From Azorinus chamasolen (Eukaryota; Mollusca; Bivalvia; Cardiida; Solecurtidae), in the NCBI GenBank assembly GCA_963576725.1, contig OY755244.1, forward strand, positions 85,431,121-85,495,120: a stretch of DNA of 64,000 bases. The letters are read 5' to 3'. The translations under genes were made by a program, and so were the position numbers. This document shows positions 24,303 to 35,400 of the stretch, one piece after another (the first letter of the stretch is position 1; each line of letters opens with the position of its first letter). Below the pieces are notes generated by a model that was not told the DNA's origin, searched no databases, and worked only from the letters and a program-made list of their open reading frames with translations.

Positions 24303-25224
24303 TCCCTCGATCTGTTAATTACAATTCATGATGGAATTTTTTATTGCATGAACATTCATGAATGAAAGGTTTAACCTATTTACTTGCTTGTTCTTTACGA
24401 TAACTATATCATTTTCATGTTGAGTGGACACTGTACTCGTATAAATCACTGACGTCAGATGGGTCAGCAAACTGCATATATCTTGATAAGAAGGTCCCTT
24501 CTTGAGCCGTCTGATCTAGGTATATACTGTTTGGTTAGTCCTACATATGTGAAAGCGGGGGTAGATGGGTTAATGCTCCGTGTAAATGGAAAGTTAGACC
24601 AAGGAACATGCTTCTGAAACATATTTACCAAGTTTCGAGACGATAAAACATATGCATAAACAGATACTAATCTGTCTGACAATTTATGTTTATCGAGATA
24701 ATCGTAGTCTAGACACGACAATATGTCTGATGTTATCATCTAATACGAGATTTGTTGACATCAAAAGGAAGCCGCCAGACGATAGTCGAATTGGTTATTG
24801 TTTTGTTACAGTAAATGGATCATAATTATTCATTGACTTCCTTTTATTCAAAGCAACATTTGTTATATTGCATAGTTTACAGAAATTGCTCTTTACAGCA
24901 TACAAACGCCTTTTCATATCTTTGCAACCAGGGTAGACCGAGACCCAGTAGGAGATGCCCGACCAGCGTCTGCTCTGTTTGCTTATCATATAGTGTTTGT
25001 CAAAGAAAAAACATTCTTTCAACATTTTGCATTACAATAAATTAGGTTAATGCATATTCGTGAATTGATCTATTCACTTATAAATTGTCATTAGGGAAAG
25101 GGTTAAGATGCTTTGACAGTGCTTACCCAAATTGCAGTGCTCGCCCAGAATAGCAAATTCTATTAACAGAGGACCAGATAAGATGCGTGAATTAAAACAT
25201 TTTCATGAATAACTCCTTTATTTC

Positions 25225-25312
25225 TCCACCAACCCCTATGATGTGACCAATCTTTAGAATCATCTCGAAGAAACGATTCTAAAGAGTGGTCACAACATAG
25301 GGTTTGATGGAG
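25225..25312. repeat. Dyad repeat shared with 13.6-kb MITE
   Basis: CTATGATGTGACCAATCTTT pairs with AAAGAGTGGTCACAACATAG around the AGAATCATCTCG/CGAAGAAACGATTCT centre. One arm occurs in the TA-flanked MITE at 13.61-13.93 kb. Confidence 0.6.
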
Positions 25313-25547
25313 AAATGCCGATTTTAGTAAATCTGAGCACGCACATTTATCTGTTGCTCTATATTAAAAGTGTTTTTGTTAACAAAGGTGGCGTTCGTAA
25401 CAATTTATTTAGTTAATGGTTTACCTGATGAATATTCATGTAAATAATAACCTATGAATATTCATTAGCTGTTTTTGTTATGGTTTATCAACACGGAATT
25501 TCAGGTTATAGTTTTTTTGTAAAAGGAATATGCATGTGATACTGTAA

Positions 25548-27254
25548 TTCTGCATCAAATGGTGTCGACGAGAACATGCTGATGTTAATGCCCTTTCGGA
25601 TTGGAAGAAATGTATTTTCGATATTATTGATACACGAATAACTTTTTACAAATCAAATAACCATCTTTTACCACCTCGACCTAGAGTTACATTTCGCTAC
25701 TTGAAGAAAAACATTTCTAATTTTCATTCAGATTATGCTCTTGTTCCTGCTGACAAGGCATCTAACAATGTAATCATTATTTGAAGATTGTATTATGTTG
25801 ATGTTTTAAAGAAGGAGCTAACTGATTCAAAAACTTATATAACAGTTCAAACACCTGAAAAAGATATAGTCTCGGAACATGTAAAAATGTGCAATGATTT
25901 TAAGTCTGGTCCTAACATAAAACAACATAAACTTTCTACTTTGTACTGGATTCCGAAACTACATAAAAACCCTTATAAGTCGCGTTTTATTGCCAACTCT
26001 AGCTGTTGTACCACTACTAAAGTATCTATACTTTTGACGTCCTGTCTTACTACGATCAAAGAACATGTTAAACGCTACTGTGATAAAATATATGAAAATT
26101 CTGGTATTAATGTTTTTTGGTCCATAAAAAATTCAAATGATGTTTTAACAAAACTTGAAAATGAACAGTATAACATTTCTTTACTGAGCTCTTATGATTT
26201 CTCTACACTCTATACTACTCTACCTCACCATCTTATAAAGGATAGACTTATTAAATTAATAGAAAAAACCTTTGCCAGAGAAAACAAAATGTTCATTGCT
26301 TGTAATGTTCAACGTTCATTCTTTTCGAATTCAGAAGTTGAACATTACACAATGTGGACTTGCCTTGATGTTTGTAGATCTCTTACCTTTCTTTTAGATA
26401 ATATATTTGTGCGTTATGGAGATACCATATATCGTCAAGTTGTTGGTATACCCATGGGTACAAATTGTGTCCCTCTTGTTGCAGATTTGTTTTTGTATTG
26501 CTACGAGAGGGATTTTATGCTTAGCTTAAAACCTGATACACAGACCGATATTGTTAATGCTTTTAATAAAACTTCAAGGTATTTAGACGATATTTTGAAT
26601 TTAGATAATCCTTATTTTGATACTATGGTTTCTTCAATCTACCCAAAAGAACTGTCTTTAAACAAAGCTAATCAATCTGACATTAATGCTTCATTTCTAG
26701 ATTTGAATCTTTCAATTACAAATGATAAAGTTTCGTCCAAAGTATACGATAAAAGAGAAGATTTTAATTTTAAAATTGTTAATTATCCTTTTCTAGATGG
26801 GGATGTGCCACGTTCTACATCTTATGGTGTTTATATTTCTCAACTCATTAGGTTTGCCCGAGCCTGTTCTTTGCTTGAAGATTTTAACAGACGTAATTTA
26901 GTTATAACTGATAAACTTCTTAAGCAAGGTTACAGATATCACAAACTTCGGAAAACCTTTTCTAAATTTTATTATCGAAATTTACCTCTCATTAGTAAAT
27001 ATAATTGCAATCTACGGACGTTACTGCGACAAGGCATTTCTCAACCAGAATTTTATGGGGATGTTATCTACAAACTTAGGAAAATTCGGGGTCATATCCA
27101 TTTTCATGATTTGTTTATAAAACGCATTAAAAAATTTAAAAAGAAAGGTTATGATCCTATTATATTGCAACACACTGCATGTTTGGTTATCGACCCTTTT
27201 ACAGTCGGTAGCTACGCTTCCCTCTTTGCTTGCGCGATGACAGGCCGAGGGTAG
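25548..27254 (+). pseudogene. Truncated Naiad reverse transcriptase (unit 1)
   Basis: The frame runs from the truncation point to the TAG at 27252-27254 and retains the fourth UGA (25782-25784). The uninterrupted part after that UGA is 488 residues. It keeps the RT core: WIPKLHKNP (finger motif), YDFSTLYT (motif A, catalytic Asp), GIPMGTN (motif B), RYLDD (motif C, catalytic Asp pair). It lacks the N-terminal endonuclease and the CxC linker. One residue near motif B differs from units 2 and 3 (NCVPL instead of NCAPL). It is probably not translated as such, but it can supply 3'-UTR and leader sequence to the copy downstream. Confidence 0.88.
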
Positions 27255-27300
27255 TACTCTATGATGGTATACTCTTAAACTTGGATACAGGAGGAGCTTA
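27255..27300 (+). promoter_or_regulatory. Candidate SECIS-like stem (unit 1)
   Basis: This is the unit-1 copy of the element described at 31461-31506, with ATGA at 27261-27264. Confidence 0.3.
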
Positions 27301-27846
27301 CCAGACTCATGTATTATTTTTTCCCTGTCGTGCCCTTAACGGCTTACCTGCAGGTGCTCTGACTTCAGCAAAGTCATTGAGTACATATTTGACGGATTGT
27401 CACAGTTATTATGCTATGTTTTACATGTTGTCCTGTGTTCACCGTCGTCTATGTTGTGGGTAAGTCCAGCGGGGATACCTTTATTTACAATATTTGTAAA
27501 GCTAGGGTGACTTTGAGAGAAGTGTGAGGTTAGGACGTCCGTAAACCGGTTTAAACCCCCAGTGGTGTTTTTGCTGCTGACCGTGCCAAGGCGGTACTCT
27601 CTTTGTCACCCTTCCTTTTGTTTGCATTGCGTCTTTGTGCTTGTGGTTTGTTCATGTTGTGGAACCTTTGTCCCTGGTTCTTGTGTGTCTTTTGGTGTTT
27701 TCTGTGTTCATTTCGTGTGTGTGTGTGTGCGTGTGCGTTTGGGTGTGTGGTTGTGTGTGTGTGTGTGTCATGCTGTCTATCGGTGTTTTGGTGGTGGTTG
27801 CGTCTTGCATGTGGCTTTGCCTGCTTGACTTTACTACTTTTCCATT

Positions 27847-28268
27847 TATAAGCACAATAGTGTTGTTTGTGCAGTGTGGCGGCGGTGAAACGTCTCCCCG
27901 TACATCCAATCAATATTGTTTTCTTCCTCTTGCAGGAATTGCTCTACATTCAATGTGTTTCCTCATACCTTTACACCGTACTTTGCACTTCATGGTGGCT
28001 TCCGTACTCACCGACATATTGTGTGACTATTTTAATTTCCCTTTTAAGATTTGTGCCGTTTGCGTTTTCTCTAGTGCGACTTTACCTTATTTGTGTTTCT
28101 TCTTACTTTTTACCCATTCAATGTTTCACTATTCAATGTTTCATTCATATTCTTAGTCTTCTTTATTTTTGTCATAACCTCTGGTATGTTTTCTATTATT
28201 TTACACCACTTTTCGTTACATACGTATGTCGCTTTTTACAGAAGGGTGCTACAATTACTACACAAAAT
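27847..28268 (+). promoter_or_regulatory. Leader of Naiad unit 2
   Basis: T-rich 5' leader before the proposed ATG. The frame is open upstream to an ATG at 27867, but the extra 134 residues are translated pyrimidine-rich DNA, rich in F, L, C, Y and S, and look unlike the protein that follows. A splice-acceptor-like CGCTTTTTACAG ends at 28241, 28 bp before the ATG. An earlier TCCTCTTGCAG also resembles an acceptor. The block GTGTGGCGGCGGTGAAACG near 27876 resembles a block in the R-family repeats at 62.26 kb. Confidence 0.5.
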
Positions 28269-31200
28269 ATGAATAGTCTCCCTCAACTCAAAATTAATAA
28301 CTTAAAGTTACACTCTGTGTCTTCCGTTCAGATTCCTCATAACCTGGCTAATTTCCAATCACTACAGCCGTCAGTTTGTATTAAACCTCTAAAATTGTCT
28401 TCTGCTTCATCTTTTCATGTTCCCTCTTCGGCTTTTAGTAACATTTTTCATAATGGACCTAAAATCGTTTTGTCTCCTTTAAAGCAATCTATCATTCGTT
28501 ATAGTAAAGTCCATCTAAATTCACATTATTTGAACAAAAGACATAGGGTGTATCCAATAATTACTAAGTGCAATAGTAAGAGGTGTATGTGTTGCAATTT
28601 CATTTCTACTAGATCAACAATTAAATCTCTTGTTAATGGTAGAGTGTTTAGTGTGAAGATTAATTCTGATTTAGACTGAAACTCATCTAATATTATATAT
28701 GTTCTTACATGAAATGCGCCACGTTGTGGCATTCAATATGTAGGTCAGACAGGACGTTCTTTAAAAACTAGGTTTCGTGAACACAGTTACCATTGTCGGA
28801 TCAAAAAAGTACGCAATTTTCTTTACCAGCATTTTCGTCATACAGGACATTCTTTCAAATATGTTTCGGTTCAACCAGTAGAACAAATTTATTATGATTC
28901 TAAAACTACTGGTAGTTTAAAATCTAAAGCTCGTTTCATCACAGAGCTAGACTGGATAAAGAAATTACAAACACCTTTTCCTTTAGGCCTTAATGATAAC
29001 ATTTTCCAAAGCGGCAATATTTCTAAAGATCCAAGTATCGACATTTTCTCTATATTTTCTATTCGAAAACGTAAAAGTAGATCACATGGCAGACGTAGAA
29101 ATGGTAATATTAAGCGTAAATTACGTCGTAATATGTCTATTCATGATTTACATACTATTCTAAAACAAACTGGTAAACATTCTATGTTATCTTGTTTATC
29201 GTCTTTACCCTTTTCCTGTCTTAAGTCAATAGACGAAGAGGCTGATAAAATCTATATGCGTACAGATCCGTTAATTAATACTGCCTCACTTATACAAAGT
29301 TACACACAGCATGTTCTTCGTCCACGTATTGATAAAGAATCTGAACATAAAAGACATTTTCTGAAACTTCAGTTCCTAAATAAAGGTATCGATTTTATTG
29401 ATATTCAAAGTATATTTCGTGATAAGAATGTAATCGATGTTATTCCCAAATATTTCATCAACTCTGAATCACCTATCATCTGTTATAAATATAATAAACC
29501 TATTAGAAATGTTATTTTGAACTACAATAAAATTGTCTCTGACTTAAATATTGATGTTAATACCCATATTTCTTGAGATTGTAGCATTTCTAGCTTTTGC
29601 TATAAACCAGTTGGTCATGTCATTACTGGTAATTTTGATATCATTAAGGATAAACGTCTCAGGACCCTCCTAACTAAAGGACCTAAATATAGATTACCTT
29701 CCCTTATTGATTTTGACGCTTGTCGAACTCATATTGCGGAAGCTATTCAAGAATTCTGCATCAAATGGTGTCGACGAGAACATGCTGATGTTAATGCCCT
29801 TTCGGATTGGAAGAAATGTATTTTCGATATTATTGATACACGAATAACTTTTTACAAATCAAATAACCATCTTTTACCACCTCGACCTAGAGTTACATTT
29901 CGCTACTTGAAGAAAAACATTTCTAATTTTCATTCAGATTATGCTCTTGTTCCTGCTGACAAGGCATCAAACAATGTAATCATTATTTGAAGATTGTATT
30001 ATGTTGATGTTTTAAAGAAGGAGCTAACTGATTCAAAAACTTATATAACAGTTCAAACACCTGAAAAAGATATAGTCTCGGAACATGTAAAAATGTGCAA
30101 TGATTTTAAGTCTGGTCCTAACATAAAACAACATAAACTTTCTACTTTGTACTGGATTCCGAAACTACATAAAAACCCTTATAAGTCGCGTTTTATTGCC
30201 AACTCTAGCTGTTGTACCACTACTATAGTATCTATACTTTTGACGTCCTGTCTTACTACGATCAAAGAACATGTTAAACGCTACTGTGATAAAATATATG
30301 AAAATTCTGGTATTAATGTTTTTTGGTCCATAAAAAATTCAAATGATGTTTTAACAAAACTTGAAAATGAACAGTATAACATTTCTTTACTGTGCTCTTA
30401 TGATTTCTCTACACTCTATACTACTCTACCTCACCATCTTATAAAGGATAGACTTATTAAATTAATAGAAAAAACCTTTGCCAGAGAAAACAAAATGTTC
30501 ATTGCTTGTAATGTTCAACGTTCATTCTTTTCGAATTCAGAAGTTGAACATTACACAATGTGGACTTGCCTTGATGTTTGTAGATCTCTTACCTTTCTTT
30601 TAGATAATATATTTGTGCGTTATGGAGATACCATATATCGTCAAGTTGTTGGTATACCCATGGGTACAAATTGTGCCCCTCTTGTTGCAGATTTGTTTTT
30701 GTATTGCTACGAGAGGGATTTTATGCTTAGCTTAAAACCTGATACACAGACCGATATTGTTAATGCTTTTAATAAAACTTCAAGGTATTTAGACGATATT
30801 TTGAATTTAGATAATCCTTATTTTGATACTATGGTTTCTTCAATCTACCCAAAAGAACTGTCTTTAAACAAAGCTAATCAATCTGACATTAATGCTTCAT
30901 TTCTAGATTTGAATCTTTCAATTACAAATGATAAAGTTTCGTCCAAAGTATACGATAAAAGAGAAGATTTTAATTTTAAAATTGTTAATTATCCTTTTCT
31001 AGATGGGGATGTGCCACGTTCTACATCTTATGGTGTTTATATTTCTCAACTTATTAGGTTTGCCCGAGCCTGTTCTTTGCTTGAAGATTTTAACAGACGT
31101 AATTTAGTTATAACTGATAAACTTCTTAAGCAAGGTTACAGATATCACAAACTTCGGAAAACCTTTTCTAAATTTTATTATCGAAATTTACCTCTCATTA

Positions 31201-31460
31201 GTAAATATAATTGCAATCTACGGACGTTACTGCGACAAGGCATTTCTCAACCAGAATTTTATGGGGATGTTATCTACAAACTTAGGAAAATTCGGGGTCA
31301 TATCCATTTTCATGATTTGTTTATAAAACGCATTAAAAATTTTAAAAAGAAAGGTTATGATCCTATTATATTGCAACACACTGCATGTTTGGTTATCGAC
31401 CCTTTTACAGTCGGTAGCTACGCTTCCCTCTTTGCTTGCGCGATGACAGGCCGAGGGTAG
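28269..31460 (+). CDS. Naiad polyprotein: GIY-YIG endonuclease + RT, with four in-frame UGA (unit 2)
   Basis: A frame of 1063 residues ends in TAG if UGA is read through. UGA codons are at 28677, 28710, 29574 and 29988 (residues 137, 148, 436, 574). Order of parts: a Cys cluster KRCMCC (105-109); GIY-YIG nuclease from about residue 140, with IIYVLT-UGA-NAPRCG, then QYVGQTGRS, the catalytic-type Arg in KTRFREH, and the His pair QHFRHTGH; a basic stretch (RKRKSRSHGRRR); a linker with UGA-D-C, matching the CxC motif of Naiads; RT with finger motif WIPKLHKNP (629-637), motif A Asp 712, motif B GIPMGTN (795-801) and motif C YLDD (840-843). It would nick DNA and copy element RNA by target-primed reverse transcription in the nucleus (family knowledge). 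The first three UGAs sit at conserved Cys positions, so I read them as selenocysteine. The ATG at 28269 was chosen because protein-like composition starts there. TGG serves for Trp and TGT/TGC for other Cys in the same frame. Confidence 0.88.
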
Positions 31461-31506
31461 TACTCTATGATGGTATACTCTTAAACTTGGATACAGGAGG
31501 AGCTTA
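31461..31506 (+). promoter_or_regulatory. Candidate SECIS-like stem just after the stop codon
   Basis: ATGA (31467-31470) is followed by 12 nt, then an unpaired AAA (31483-31485), then a 3' arm with GGATACAGGAGGAG. GTAT pairs with ATAC, and CTC below the core pairs with GAG. The spacing of ATGA to AA fits the SECIS rule (core quartet, about 10-13 nt, apical AA), and a GA lies on the 3' side. The helix is short and has mismatches, so this is a weak structural match judged by eye. The inverted Naiad fragment at 23.6 kb keeps both ATGATGGTATACTCTC and AAA. In the minus-strand subfamily-2 copy at 48.97 kb the ATGA has become ATCA. Confidence 0.3.
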
Positions 31507-31665
31507 CCAGACTCATGTATTATTTTTTCCCTGTCGTGCCCTTAACGGCTTACCTGCAGGTGCTCTGACTTCAGCAAAGTCATTGAGTACATATTTGACG
31601 GATTGTCACAGTTATTATGCTATGTTTTACATGTTGTCCTGTGTTCACCGTCGTCTATGTTGTGG

Positions 31666-31671
31666 GTAAGT
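31666..31671 (+). promoter_or_regulatory. Splice-donor-like GTAAGT in 3' UTR (also 27460 and 35872)
   Basis: TTGTGG|GTAAGTCC matches the metazoan 5' splice consensus. In the array it lies about 780 bp upstream of an acceptor-like CGCTTTTTACAG (ending 32447) that precedes the next unit's ATG. Splicing between them would remove the (TG)n-rich UTR and place a short leader exon before the next unit's frame. This is inferred from consensus only. Confidence 0.3.
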
Positions 31672-31741
31672 CCAGCGGGGATACCTTTATTTACAATATT
31701 TGTAAAGCTAGGGTGACTTTGAGAGAAGTGTGAGGTTAGGA

Positions 31742-31806
31742 CGTCCGTAAACCGGTTTAAACCCCCAGTGGTGTTTTTGCTGCTGACCGTGCCAAGGCGG
31801 TACTCT
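31742..31806 (+). repeat. Conserved 3'-UTR block with two dyads
   Basis: AAACCGGTTTAAACCCCC is followed about 27 nt later by the stem-loop ACCGTGCCAAGGCGGT and then ACTCTC. The block recurs in units 1 and 3 (27536, 35948) and in every Naiad fragment in the window that covers this part: 23.32-23.38 kb, 37.91-37.97 kb, 48.63-48.69 kb and, for the second dyad, 52.45-52.48 kb. Conservation across two subfamilies in otherwise fast-changing UTR suggests function, perhaps recognition of the RNA by the element's own protein. Confidence 0.6.
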
Positions 31807-32474
31807 CTTTGTCACCCTTCCTTTTGTTTGCATTGCGTCTTTGTGCTTGTGGTTTGTTCATGTTGTGGAACCTTTGTCCCTGGTTCTTGTGTGTCTTTTG
31901 GTGTTTTCTGTGTTCATTTCGTGTGTGTGTGTGTGCGTGTGCGTTTGGGTGTGTGGTTGTGTGTGTGTGTGTGTCATGCTGTCTATCGGTGTTTTGGTGG
32001 TGGTTGCGTCTTGCATGTGGCTTTGCCTGCTTGACTTTACTACTTTTCCATTTATAAGCACAATAGTGTTGTTTGTGCAGTGTGGCGGCGGTGAAACGTC
32101 TCCCCGTACATCCAATCAATATTGTTTTCTTCCTCTTGCAGGAATTGCTCTACATTCAATGTGTTTCCTCATACCTTTACACCGTACTTTGCACTTCATG
32201 GTGGCTTCCGTACTCACCGACATATTGTGTGACTATTTTAATTTCCCTTTTAAGATTTGTGCCGTTTGCGTTTTCTCTAGTGCGACTTTACCTTATTTGT
32301 GTTTCTTCTTACTTTTTACCCATTCAATGTTTCACTATTCAATGTTTCATTCATATTCTTAGTCTTCTTTATTTTTGTCATAACCTCTGGTATGTTTTCT
32401 ATTATTTTACACCACTTTTCGTTACATACGTATGTCGCTTTTTACAGAAGGGTGCTACAATTACTACACAAAAT

Positions 32475-35400
32475 ATGAATAGTCTCCCTCAACTCAAAAT
32501 TAATAACTTAAAGTTACACTCTGTGTCTTCCGTTCAGATTCCTCATAACCTGGCTAATTTCCAATCACTACAGCCGTCAGTTTGTATTAAACCTCTAAAA
32601 TTGTCTTCTGCTTCATCTTTTCATGTTCCCTCTTCGGCTATTAGTAACATTTTTCATAATGGACCTAAAATCGTTTTGTCTCCTTTAAAGCAATCTATCA
32701 TTCGTTATAGTAAAGTCCATCTAAATTCACATTATTTGAACAAAAGACATAGGGTGTATCCAATAATTACTAAGTGCAATAGTAAGAGGTGTATGTGTTG
32801 CAATTTCATTTCTACTAGATCAACAATTAAATCTCTTGTTAATGGTAGAGTGTTTAGTGTGAAGATTAATTCTGATTTAGACTGAAACTCATCTAATATT
32901 ATATATGTTCTTACATGAAATGCGCCACGTTGTGGCATTCAATATGTAGGTCAGACAGGACGTTCTTTAAAAACTAGGTTTCGTGAACACAGTTACCATT
33001 GTCGGATCAAAAAAGTACGCAATTTTCTTTACCAGCATTTTCGTCATACAGGACATTCTTTCAAATATGTTTCGGTTCAACCAGTAGAACAAATTTATTA
33101 TGATTCTAAAACTACTGGTAGTTTAAAATCTAAAGCTCGTTTCATCACAGAGCTAGACTGGATAAAGAAATTACAAACACCTTTTCCTTTAGGCCTTAAT
33201 GATAACATTTTCCAAAGCGGCAATATTTCTAAAGATCCAAGTATCGACATTTTCTCTATATTTTCTATTCGAAAACGTAAAAGTAGATCACATGGCAGAC
33301 GTAGAAATGGTAATATTAAGCGTAAATTACGTCGTAATATGTCTATTCATGATTTACATACTATTCTAAAACAAACTGGTAAACATTCTATGTTATCTTG
33401 TTTATCGTCTTTACCCTTTTCCTGTCTTAAGTCAATAGACGAAGAGGCTGATAAAATCTATATGCGTACAGATCCGTTAATTAATACTGCCTCACTTATA
33501 CAAAGTTACACACAGCATGTTCTTCGTCCACGTATTGATAAAGAATCTGAACATAAAAGACATTTTCTGAAACTTCAGTTCCTAAATAAAGGTATCGATT
33601 TTATTGATATTCAAAGTATATTTCGTGATAAGAATGTAATCGATGTTATTCCCAAATATTTCATCAACTCTGAATCACCTATCATCTGTTATAAATATAA
33701 TAAACCTATTAGAAATGTTATTTTGAACTACAATAAAATTGTCTCTGACTTAAATATTGATGTTAATACCCATATTTCTTGAGATTGTAGCATTTCTAGC
33801 TTTTGCTATAAACCAGTTGGTCATGTCATTACTGGTAATTTTGATATCATTAAGGATAAACGTCTCAGGACCCTCCTAACTAAAGGACCTAAATATAGAT
33901 TACCTTCCCTTATTGATTTTGACGCTTGTCGAACTCATATTGCGGAAGCTATTCAAGAATTCTGCATCAAATGGTGTCGACGAGAACATGCTGATGTTAA
34001 TGCCCTTTCGGATTGGAAGAAATGTATTTTCGATATTATTGATACACGAATAACTTTTTACAAATCAAATAACCATCTTTTACCACCTCGACCTAGAGTT
34101 ACATTTCGCTACTTGAAGAAAAACATTTCTAATTTTCATTCAGATTATGCTCTTGTTCCTGCTGACAAGGCATCAAACAATGTAATCATTATTTGAAGAT
34201 TGTATTATGTTGATGTTTTAAAGAAGGAGCTAACTGATTCAAAAACTTATATAACAGTTCAAACACCTGAAAAAGATATAGTCTCGGAACATGTAAAAAT
34301 GTGCAATGATTTTAAGTCTGGTCCTAACATAAAACAACATAAACTTTCTACTTTGTACTGGATTCCGAAACTACATAAAAACCCTTATAAGTCGCGTTTT
34401 ATTGCCAACTCTAGCTGTTGTACCACTACTAAAGTATCTATACTTTTGACGTCCTGTCTTACTACGATCAAAGAACATATTAAACGCTACTGTGATAAAA
34501 TATATGAAAATTCTGGTATTAATGTTTTTTGGTCCATAAAAAATTCAAATGATGTTTTAACAAAACTTGAAAATGAACAGTATAACATTTCTTTACTGAG
34601 CTCTTATGATTTCTCTACACTCTATACTACTCTACCTCACCATCTTATAAAGGATAGACTTATTAAATTAATAGAAAAAACCTTTGCCAGAGAAAACAAA
34701 ATGTTCATTGCTTGTAATGTTCAACGTTCATTCTTTTCGAATTCAGAAGTTGAACATTACACAATGTGGACTTGCCTTGATGTTTGTAGATCTCTTACCT
34801 TTCTTTTAGATAATATATTTGTGCGTTATGGAGATACCATATATCGTCAAGTTGTTGGTATACCCATGGGTACAAATTGTGCCCCTCTTGTTGCAGATTT
34901 GTTTTTGTATTGCTACGAGAGGGATTTTATGCTTAGCTTAAAACCTGATACACAGACCGATATTGTTAATGCTTTTAATAAAACTTCAAGGTATTTAGAC
35001 GATATTTTGAATTTAGATAATCCTTATTTTGATACTATGGTTTCTTCAATCTACCCAAAAGAACTGTCTTTAAACAAAGCTAATCAATCTGACATTAATG
35101 CTTCATTTCTAGATTTGAATCTTTCAATTACAAATGATAAAGTTTCGTCCAAAGTATACGATAAAAGAGAAGATTTTAATTTTAAAATTGTTAATTATCC
35201 TTTTCTAGATGGGGATGTGCCACGTTCTACATCTTATGGTGTTTATATTTCTCAACTTATTAGGTTTGCCCGAGCCTGTTCTTTGCTTGAAGATTTTAAC
35301 AGACGTAATTTAGTTATAACTGATAAACTTCTTAAGCAAGGTTACAGATATCACAAACTTCGGAAAACCTTTTCTAAATTTTATTATCGAAATTTACCTC

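Larger units (their letters stand above)
25546..27846 (+). mobile_element. Naiad-type element, unit 1 (5'-truncated)
   Basis: This is the first unit of the head-to-tail array. It starts abruptly inside the reverse-transcriptase gene: AATTCTGCATCAAATGG matches 29752 onward. It continues through the 3' UTR to about 27846, where unit 2 begins without spacer. In Penelope-like elements a 5'-truncated copy upstream of a full copy is called a pseudo-LTR. The junction shares the microhomology AATTCTGC between flank and element. No clear target-site duplication is visible between the left flank and the sequence after 36258. Confidence 0.9.
27847..32052 (+). mobile_element. Naiad-type element, unit 2 (full length, 4206 bp)
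   Basis: This is a full-length Penelope-like element: a leader of about 420 bp, one long coding frame with four in-frame UGA codons, and a 3' UTR of about 590 bp with (TG)n tracts. It is joined head-to-tail to units 1 and 3. Corresponding points in the three units are exactly 4206 bp apart (RT frames after the last UGA at 25788, 29994, 34200). Units differ by only a few substitutions, so the array is very young or homogenised. Domain order (endonuclease first, RT last) separates it from canonical Penelope, Poseidon and Neptune elements, whose endonuclease is C-terminal. Confidence 0.93.

Noticed and set aside
27551..28156. ORFs of 82-173 residues on both strands around the Naiad 3' UTR and leader, repeated in each unit
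   Set aside because: They are translations of TG-rich UTR with C/V or H/T bias and no domain. They recur only because the units repeat.
27867..28268. N-terminal extension from the ATG at 27867
   Set aside because: The extra 134 residues are a translation of T-rich leader DNA, highly hydrophobic and unlike the protein after the ATG at 28269. A splice acceptor-like site lies between.
28677..29990. Reading the four UGAs as ordinary stops, making the element a pseudogene with four broken ORFs
   Set aside because: All four are UGA, three lie at conserved Cys positions and the fourth plausibly does, the frame never shifts, and two full units agree. Decay would give mixed stops and frameshifts at random sites.
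28269..31460. A variant genetic code (UGA as Trp or Cys throughout)
   Set aside because: TGG is used for Trp and TGT/TGC for other Cys in the same frame, and the surroundings look like animal nuclear DNA. Only selected Cys sites use UGA.
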